NCBI GenBank assembly: GCA_029204225.1
Contig: CM055111.1
Coordinates: 48,225,594 to 48,289,593, forward strand
Length of the DNA: 64,000 bases
Source: Diphasiastrum complanatum
Lineage: Eukaryota; Streptophyta; Lycopodiopsida; Lycopodiales; Lycopodiaceae
Direction of reading: 5' to 3'
Under the pieces are notes generated by a model, which had not been told where the DNA came from, did no database searches, and was given only the letters and a program-made list of their open reading frames with translations. Each line of letters opens with the position of its first letter. Position 1 is the first letter of the stretch. Shown piece after piece: positions 14,250 through 23,200 of this stretch. The position numbers and the translations under genes are program-made.

Positions 14250-17200
14250 TGGGGTGAAGCTAGGTTGCTCCCTTTCACCAGTTCTTTTTGGATTATATAT
14301 TGATAAGCTGGAGAGAGTGATCTCACAATGCAGTGGCTCTGGTTGTAGACTTGGTGACATCCTTATTGCCATTCTTCTTTATGCCAATGATGTGGTACTA
14401 GTCTCCCTGACTAGAGAGTTATAGAGGCAGTTGGATTGCTTACAGGTCTTTTGTACTCGATGGGGCTTGGGAGTGAACATTGTGAAGACCAAGGTTATGG
14501 TCTTCAACACTTCTAGAGCTTTCATGCAACGCTAGGAGCTCATTGTCGATGGACAACCTCTAGATGTGGTCTCTTCATACACTTACTTGGGGATTGTAAA
14601 GACCACTAGGGAAAACCCCTAAGATGAGGATGGGAGAACACAACAGGAGACATGTAGGAGCAAAACCTCCCAACCAATCCTAGATCAATCCTGGATCTAG
14701 CCCCTGAGCCATGACATGTGAATGCTTGAGAAGAAGAGAGCAACTGGTAACTTGAACCCAAGTTGTCGACAAGAGAATCCCTACCCCAATATACAGAGAG
14801 TAGATTCCTGTGCAATCCCCATGCAGTCCAACTATAAATAGGTCACAGCTCTTCATGCAGTCCTCATGCCTATATCAGTCACATGTACATGCACTACTCC
14901 ATATGTCTCAATAATAGTGTCTGTGTCCTCTCAAGGTCATTAGTCACAAACTGGCCTTGACATGGAATTAAATCTCGGCGTAACCAACAATCTCGAACAC
15001 CGAAGGGCCGGTCTACCATATTAGGACTATTCCATGTCCTTAGCTGAATATGGTCGTAACATTCTTCCTCCCTTAAACAGGTTCTGTCCTCAAAACGAGA
15101 AAGAGAAGAAATGAAATTATTTCTTAAGCTCTCAAAATTTACCCAGGAATTATTATCCTTAGTCTGATCTTTCCATCTGAATAAGTACTCAGAGATGCAA
15201 CAATTCTTCAATTGCTTGCCTCTACACAGGAGTAATAACTCAAAATCCAAAGATACACTAAGCTATAAATCTTCCAAACGGGTTGATCTTCTCCGAATAA
15301 AGCGTTACCTTCATGTAATCACAATTACATGAATACATCCAAATGAAGAAAAGCTTAGTATTCATTGATTTCCACACTCTGTTCCACAGGTTTTCCAAAC
15401 GGAAATACCCATCCATGAAAGCAAGCGTGAACTTGAAACAGCCAACAGGGTTGCCTTCCAGCCCTCAACAAGCTAAAAGTAACTGCTCATCAGTTCAATA
15501 GCTATTAAGACATAAAAATTTTATCCTTACTCTTGTTTGCTACTCCTATGAACTGAAGTACAAAACGATCTAAAGTTTAATGAGATTATATTCCGATCTC
15601 TTCCTCTTTCTCACTATGAGGAAAACACAGACATCAGACAACGGTTTTTTGACATCAGCCATAAATTTTCGAAGGTTCAGTCAGGGTTACTACTCTCTTA
15701 TTGCATGCTTTTCCTATTCCAATCATTTCCAATCAACTTCTACTTTCCATAACTTATCAGTTCAAATCAAGCAGAAAGTAGAAATGTAAATGATTTTTCA
15801 GGGAACGGTAATACACGCATATTGGGATGATGGGTTTCAACAAGTCTCTGTTTGCAACAGCATATCATTAAAGAATATATGAATAACAACAGTTTCCTCA
15901 ATGGTTTACAATTGGCATGTAATACCGGAGGATTAATGTCTTCAACCTGAATCCTCGGCATGCAAATAGTAGAATCCTAAATACTTGGTTCTAATAGTTT
16001 GTTTTTCAGGATAAACTGAACACTCTCAATCTGTCAACTAACATAGACTAGTCCTGAATGTTATCAATCTTCAATGACATGGGAAACAAGTTACCGGATT
16101 CATATACACAAATCATACTACATCAAAAGGGATTCTCTCAAGGTTCCTAAAAAAAATCAGACGTGAATCCATACTACTTAGAAGCAATATTAACAAAAAA
16201 CAATCCGGTGGAAGTGCACTCTACCACTCCTTTTGCCAAACATGCTTCAACCAAGAATTAGAGGATCCAAATCTCGATTTTCCCCTTGAGAGTTCAGCCC
16301 ACCAATCCAGAACATAATTCCATGTGCTTCTGATTTGATGTAGAGCTTGTCTCCAATCCTATCCAAGACCGCATCTTAGCCTTGCTTTGATACCAATGTA
16401 AAGACCACTAGGGAAAACCCCTAAGATTAGGATAGGAAAACACAACAGGAGACATGTAGGAGCAAAACCTCCCAACCAATCCTAGATCAATCCTTGATCT
16501 ACCCCAAGAGCCATGCCATGTGAATGCTTGAGGAGAAGAGAGCAACTGGTAACCTGAACCCAAGTTGTCGACAGGAGAATCCCTACCCCAATATATAGAG
16601 AGTAGATTCATGTGCAATCCCCATGCAGTCCAACTATAAATAGGTCACAGCTCTTCATGCAGTCCTCATGCCTATATCAGTCACATGTACATGCACTACT
16701 CCATATGTCTCAATAATAGTGTCTGCGTCCTCTCAAGGTCATTAGTCACAAACTGGCCTTGACATGGAATTGAATCTCGGCGTGACCAACAATCTCGAAC
16801 ACCGAAGGGCCGGTCTACTAGGACTATTCCATGTCCTTAGCTGAATATGGCCATAACAAGGATACTTTTCATTGGTCCTACATTCAGCATGTGACAAGCA
16901 ACTACCACTCAACTTGGGAAGGGAGATGCCTCCCTCGTTCAGCTAGAGCGGTTTTTCTTTCCGAAAGTCCTTTTAGGATGCTCGGAGTAAATGTAGACTT
17001 TTGTATACCATTGTCACCCCCATAGCCTTATATGCATCAATGACATGATGTACTGGTCTTTCCTCCTCACACTGGGCCAGTATATCGAGATTCTAGACTA
17101 CCATGTTAGATCGTATGATTTGGGTGAAGCCCTCTATTCTACACGATATCCTCCTTGCTGAGGTTGTTGTTCCACCTATACAAATAGATGCAGTTTTCCA

Positions 17201-20200
17201 GCTTACCACATATATTCAGAGAGGTCAGGCACTTCTAAATGCAGAGGGGAGATATACATACATAGCACTCACTTCTTCACATTATCTTCATCATTAGGGC
17301 TACAAGATGTCATGGTTTTCTCAAGCGTCCCACCTCCTCCTTGAGTCATTTGGTATCTCTATTACAGATCTTCCCATGAGCACTCACCAATATATCAGAC
17401 GCTTTTTATATAGGGCATATCTTGATTGTACATGGAGACGCCAACTGGAGATTAACCGACTATTATCAGACTCATTTCATTGAGATACACATAGCAAGGT
17501 TCCCAATCTTGCCACAGTATTTGGACTCAGGATTATCACACAGACATTGGTATTACCAGGATATTTGCTGATATATGGTGAGCTTTTTCTTCAGTTAAGA
17601 AAGGCACATGAGTTAGCCACTTTCAATGGTTTAATGAGATGGCCATGTTTTGGTGATTTTAATTGCCACCCTCATAGTGGTGGCCACAGTGTAGTGGATT
17701 GTTTACACCAATTTTAGTATGACGCAATATGTCACCATCTCCATCTCCAAGTAAACCACACCCAAACACATATTCCACACCTTCTGCCTATATAGTCGTA
17801 CTTGTCATTGGAAAAAGCAGATGTATGAGAGTAATGATGGGAAACAACTGATCGATCTTCTCTACACATCATCTTCTAGATCCTTCTAGAGAGAATTCCT
17901 CCCTCGTGCCCCACCCCCACCAATGAATGGCTTACATTGTTGGGCAACTTGGGCTCAATACACCACTACAATCTACACTATCCCTACTGACACTACCATC
18001 ATCATCTCCCGTCACCCCACTACTTTCTCATTCTTTATAGCCAATATGGTTACCATGGCTATTGAGAATTCGAGAACCTATCATGCACAGGGTATCGATG
18101 ACTTGGAAGCCAAACTCTTGATTCATGCTACTAATATCCTTGCACCTATCTTGGCCACTTTACTTAACCAAGTCGTTACATCTAGATTCCCTCTAGCATG
18201 GTGTACCAACATCATCCATCCTATTCACAAAAGTGGTGACCCTATGAATCCTGAGGATTATTGAGCCATCATGATAGGCCACATTGTGGCAAAACTTTAT
18301 GGCACCATCCTTCATACAACAGTGAGGCAAAGATTCGAAGACTACACACGTTGGGTTAGGCAAGTTTCAAAGCTCAGCATTCTACCATTAACCATGTACT
18401 CACACTTATAGCTATTCTTGAGGCAGCTAGGTCCAGGCATGAGAGGGTGTGTTGTTGTTTTGTCGATTTCCGGAAGGCATTTGACTCAATCCCGAAACAT
18501 TTACTTATACAGAGATTGAGTGAGCTCAATTTCTCTATTGATACAATATTAGCAGTCATGGCACTATATAAGCAGGTCTAGGATTGTTTCAAGACAAGGA
18601 AGACTCAGATCATAACCTTTAACACTTGTAGGGCCATAATTGTACCAAAGATATTGAGGACCTTGAGTCCAAATTGTTGATCCATGTTGTCGCCCCCATC
18701 CTAGCCACTTTACTCAATCATGTGTCTTTGGTTCTCCATCCTCCTGGTGTACTAATATTATGCATTTGATTCACAAAAATGGTGACCCCATGAATCCTGG
18801 TAACTATCGTAATATCATAATCGGACATGTTATTGTGAAGTTGTATGGCATTATTCTTCAATCACGGGTAAGTTTTGAGGCAGAGATCAAAAGATTACAT
18901 GCTCTGGGCCAAGCAGGTTTTCGAGCTCATTATCCACCACAAACCATGTCTTCACTCTTCGTGCCATCATTGAGGAAACCAAACACAGAAAATAGCAGGT
19001 TTACTATTGTTTTGTTGACTTCGAGAAGGCCTTTGATTCCGTCCCACGCCCACATGATCTTGGCTTCTCTATTGATACAGTCATAGCAATGATGGCACTC
19101 TATGAGCGAGTCCTTGGCTGCTTTCAGAGTGACATCAACATGTTAGACCAAATATGGAGCACCATTGGGGTGAAGTGAGATTGCTCCCCCTCCCCCCACT
19201 CCTTGGAGTGCATGTTGATGAGCTTGAGAGATGTCGGAATTCAAGGTGAACTAGAAGCAGAAACATTCACAATGAATTAAGTGATTAACGTATATGAATA
19301 ATCAAAAATTATCCATACAAGTGGAAGCAAAGTAGGATATCAATTGAGACAAATCTCTATACAAAGAATGTATGTACACAAGGATTGGCACTCTCTCTAG
19401 TCTCTCCAGGCTCTTCCTCACATCTTCAGCAAAAAGAGGGCGCCTATTTATACAAGTAGAGATAGAGAAATCCAAAGGTCAATGGTTCCCAATGTGGAAT
19501 ATCCAGGAGCCAACAGCCAACAGCCATATATTACATAGGAGTTACAAAAGCAAATGAAAAGCTTTGACATTGGACAGCCAAATGCTACTTGGAGAAGAAG
19601 GTCACTTGCCCCATGGACTTCGCATTATGAGTTGGGCCCCTCCAAACTTGAGTACATGGATCAAAAGTTAAAAAATGCTGCCCCATTATGAGTTGGGCCC
19701 CTCAAAACCATATACATTGCTCCAACTTCATTAAATATGGCATTACCCCCATGAAGTCACGCAATCCAAGCCTGGAGAAAGTGTTGTACTCACCATACTA
19801 TCTTTGGAGAAGATTCCACCCAGGGAGAAAATAAACTCTGATGATCCCTAACAACCGTCCAAGGTGTACCTTCTGGTACCTCGACTTCGCAGTCAGAGCA
19901 TCAACAGAGGAATCTCCATTTAAGGACAAATCGGACAAATAGTGACTTCTAACAAGAGAGTCATTGAGTAATGTGGTGATATGGGTTGCAAACTTGGAGA
20001 CATTCTGATCACCATCTTCCTTTATGCAGATGATGTGGTTCTCTAGTCTCTAGAGAGGGCCTACACAAATTTTCCATTATGAAAAGTAGCATTCTGTGAC
20101 CAAAGTCTTCTTACTAAATACAAACATGAGCAAGCCTTCAACAAAGAATTGTAATCACTATGTTCTTGTTCTTTTTGTCATATCTTCTTGTGATTTTAAG

Positions 20201-23200
20201 CACTATGGAAATGCCACACCTAGCCCATCTCCTGCACTCTAGCAAGTTTTTCCTAAAAGAAAATGCTCAAGCCTTACCATCATTGTCCCTTTGATCAACT
20301 GGAAGGTACATTTCCTCCAATAAGTACTTGCAAAGCTCATCCTTACCACCACGAGCAGCAAAATGAAGAGGCCCTCGACCATTAGCATCTTTAACTTCAA
20401 CAACTGTTTGTGCAAGTCCTTGTCCTCCATCCATAGCTTGTGCAGCTTCTGTAAAAACAGACAAGTATATCAATTTCTCATCATCTACTCTACAGAGTTT
20501 AAACTGCAATTAGTTACATCATCTATTCAAGTAGGTGTGTATGAGAAATTCTTAGCTTCAAGTGGACATCCCTAAGTAGGTGAAAAGCAAATAATGGATT
20601 ACATAAAGAAATGGATGCACTTTTGGACTTGGCAGAAACCCATATAATTCCACAGTTTGAAAGATGTATTGCTGCTCTTTAGTTCCAATTTTTTTAGAAC
20701 TTACGAGAAAAAATGCTCAAATCCCCATCAAGTGCAGCGTGTAGAAGTCGACTAACCTTGTCCCGAGCTGCACAGAAAAGATAACGTTATCCTAGAAAAA
20801 TACTTGGAAGCATGTGTGCTTACATGTGTAACTTTGAGAAGCACAGATATAGCATTTCCACAAGAATCTAATGATAACAAGCTCACTAAGCTGATCTAAG
20901 CAAGCACTTGACGCTAAACTTCACTAATTAGGCTAATTGAACTAAGAGGTAGGTAATTGATCAATCAATGATCTAATGAGATGCATATATTGCCTATTTA
21001 TTGTTGCTAGAGGGTCCAAAAGTCGGGCACTTAGCCGTAAGTAGCTGAACCTCCTAGCTGGCTATAAATAGGCCTCAAACCTCCTCAATTGACAGATGAA
21101 TCAGCTGACAGTAGCTCTTAGCTTAACTTAGTTTGAATCAGCTATGGTTTCATTATAGTAGATCCGCTTGTTATTAGCATGATCTTGTGAAGAAATTTTG
21201 TGATTTCATTCTTCATTTCGTCTGTGTCATGTTTTGCTCACAACATGATATCATAGCATTGTTCTGCCTACGCACGTCTTCTTAAGCCCAATCATTAACC
21301 ACATATTCCTTCTTGCATAATTTATCACAGAGCTACTATTCCCCCATCTTCCACTATCCAGTCTCGTTTAGTCCACCCCAACCTACCTTCCTGTGATGAT
21401 GTGACCAGCAGTAGCCAAACCTTCCCAAATTGCAACCTCGTTGGCCACAATCACCTCCAATCAGCCAATTGCAAACTCTATTTGTTGTTGTCCTCCTTTC
21501 CCAAATAATCCTTTGCACTGATTGTTTTCTCATCTTCATCTACCATTTTCTCATAATTTCCCCAACAGCCCCTGATCTTACCAGTCACTAGCCCCTTTCC
21601 ATCTCTATCCCCAATCCCCCATATCAACACTTTCCCCTCCACTTCCATTGATTTCCTGCAGTTTTTCAATTCTGTACCCACCAGCCAGCCCATCGCAGCT
21701 CTTTTGTGTGCTTGCTGCATATTCCTACTCCCTTGAACACATTCTTTCCTCCCTGTTGACCCCCGTTTTTGCTCTTTCGCCAGGTATAGCAACCTTAGAC
21801 TGCATGGAAGGCCAATAGAAATGGTCTTTAGGACGAGCATAAGACTTCTAAAACCCACAATGGCCACCTATAGGAGAAGAATGGGCATCAGACCACAACT
21901 TTACAAACATAAAAGTGTGTTGGGGATACCCATAGAACCATAATGAAAAAGATGATCATCAACAAGGGAATAAACTTGCTGTGGACGAGAGGAGGGTAGT
22001 GGTGCGTCACGAAAGCCGGGACAAGTGAGATACGCAGCAGGTAATTGATCATCATCAAACCAAGACGGAACAATGGCAAAAGGAAGGCGGGACAAAGCAT
22101 CAATATCAAAGTGAAAGGACTGTAAAAACTGTAACCAATGATACTAACGGTCATTGAGGTCTTTCTATGTGAAAGGTAACTAAGAGACTGACGATTAGTG
22201 ATAATGTCAAAGGAAACACAGTAAAGGTAATGATGCCACTTCTTCATAGCAAAGATAATAGCAAGGAGTTCTTTCTCATGAGTAGAGTAATGTTGTTCAT
22301 TAGAAAGCAGACAACGAGACTCATAAGCGAAAACACACTAAGATTGACAACGTAAGATGCCTAAACCGACACAACTAGCATCAGTCTCAAAAATGAACTT
22401 CCAATCAAACTGAGGTAAGCACAAAACCGTAGCAGAAATAACAACATGCTTGAGAGCATATCAAATGTCGTCTGACAAGCAAGAGTCCACACCAAAGAGG
22501 AGGCTATCTTAAAGAGAGTATTGAGAGGAGCGGCAACAGTGGAAAAATGAGGAACTAGACGACGAAAGTGAGGGGCTAAACCAAGAAATGTACGAACATG
22601 GTGAACATCATTAGGCCGAGGCCAATCTCAAATGACCTAGAACTTTCGAGCGTCAAGTCGAATATGACCATCACAAACAAGAAAACCTAAAAAACTCAAT
22701 CTTAAATGTCAAAGGAACAAGCAATTGATGAGTAACAAGCAGCTGGAAAATAGAGGAAAGACGATACACGAGCTGGGAAAGAGAACTTGTGTATGGTTAT
22801 CAACATGGTGGAGCGTGATTTGTTCCAAAGTTCAAAGACTGAATTCCAAAATTGCAATATAGACCAACTAAATTTCTCAGTTTTTAACTCAATAGCCTAA
22901 CATGTTGGCCCATCACCAATACACTAAGTTCCTTATTAGTTCCATGGGAGTTCTAAAACTCTTAGCCTAGATACTCAGCCCAAATAATCACTAACACACC
23001 ACATCTAAACTCTAAAAATGTATCAACTTTTGGTGACTATCCTAACTAGGCAAAGCATTTGTCATAGTTGCTAGGAAACGGTGGGAACATCTAGAATCAT
23101 GTTCATGCTATCGTCATCCCTTGAGAGAGCTCCGTTGTTGAATCAATATCTTTTGGGTGATCTATATTGTGATTCACACCTGCATTTACTTGTACTGTGT

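Larger units (their letters stand above)
14595..16858 (-). mobile_element. Chromovirus-derived non-autonomous LTR element, copy 1
   Basis: Two direct LTRs of 467 and 462 bp flank a 1.3-kb interior. On the minus strand the order is LTR (TGTTATGG..CTTTACA), primer site TTGGTATCAAAGC, interior, chromodomain tail, purine tract AAGGGAGGAAGAA, LTR. Flanking bases GGGAT and AGGAT are a target-site duplication with one change. No gag, protease, reverse transcriptase or integrase core is present, so movement would need a helper. It sits inside LINE A copy 2 and is therefore younger than it. Confidence 0.82.
14245..17600 (+). pseudogene. LINE family A reverse transcriptase copy 2, split by an LTR element
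   Basis: Starts TIGVKLGCSLSPVLFGLYID and continues LGDILIAILLYANDVV and TRWGLGVNIVKTKVMVFNTS. The catalytic YADD is changed to YAND here. At 14594 the frame SYTYLG is interrupted and resumes at 16859 as ILFIGPTFSM, the two halves joining at the element's duplicated target bases. The C-terminal part continues to about 17560 (RRFLYRAYLDCTW, RKAHELATFNGLMRWP), with several frame breaks. The 5' half is missing at the (CT)n array. Plus strand, antisense to the ankyrin gene, in intron 3. Confidence 0.8.
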
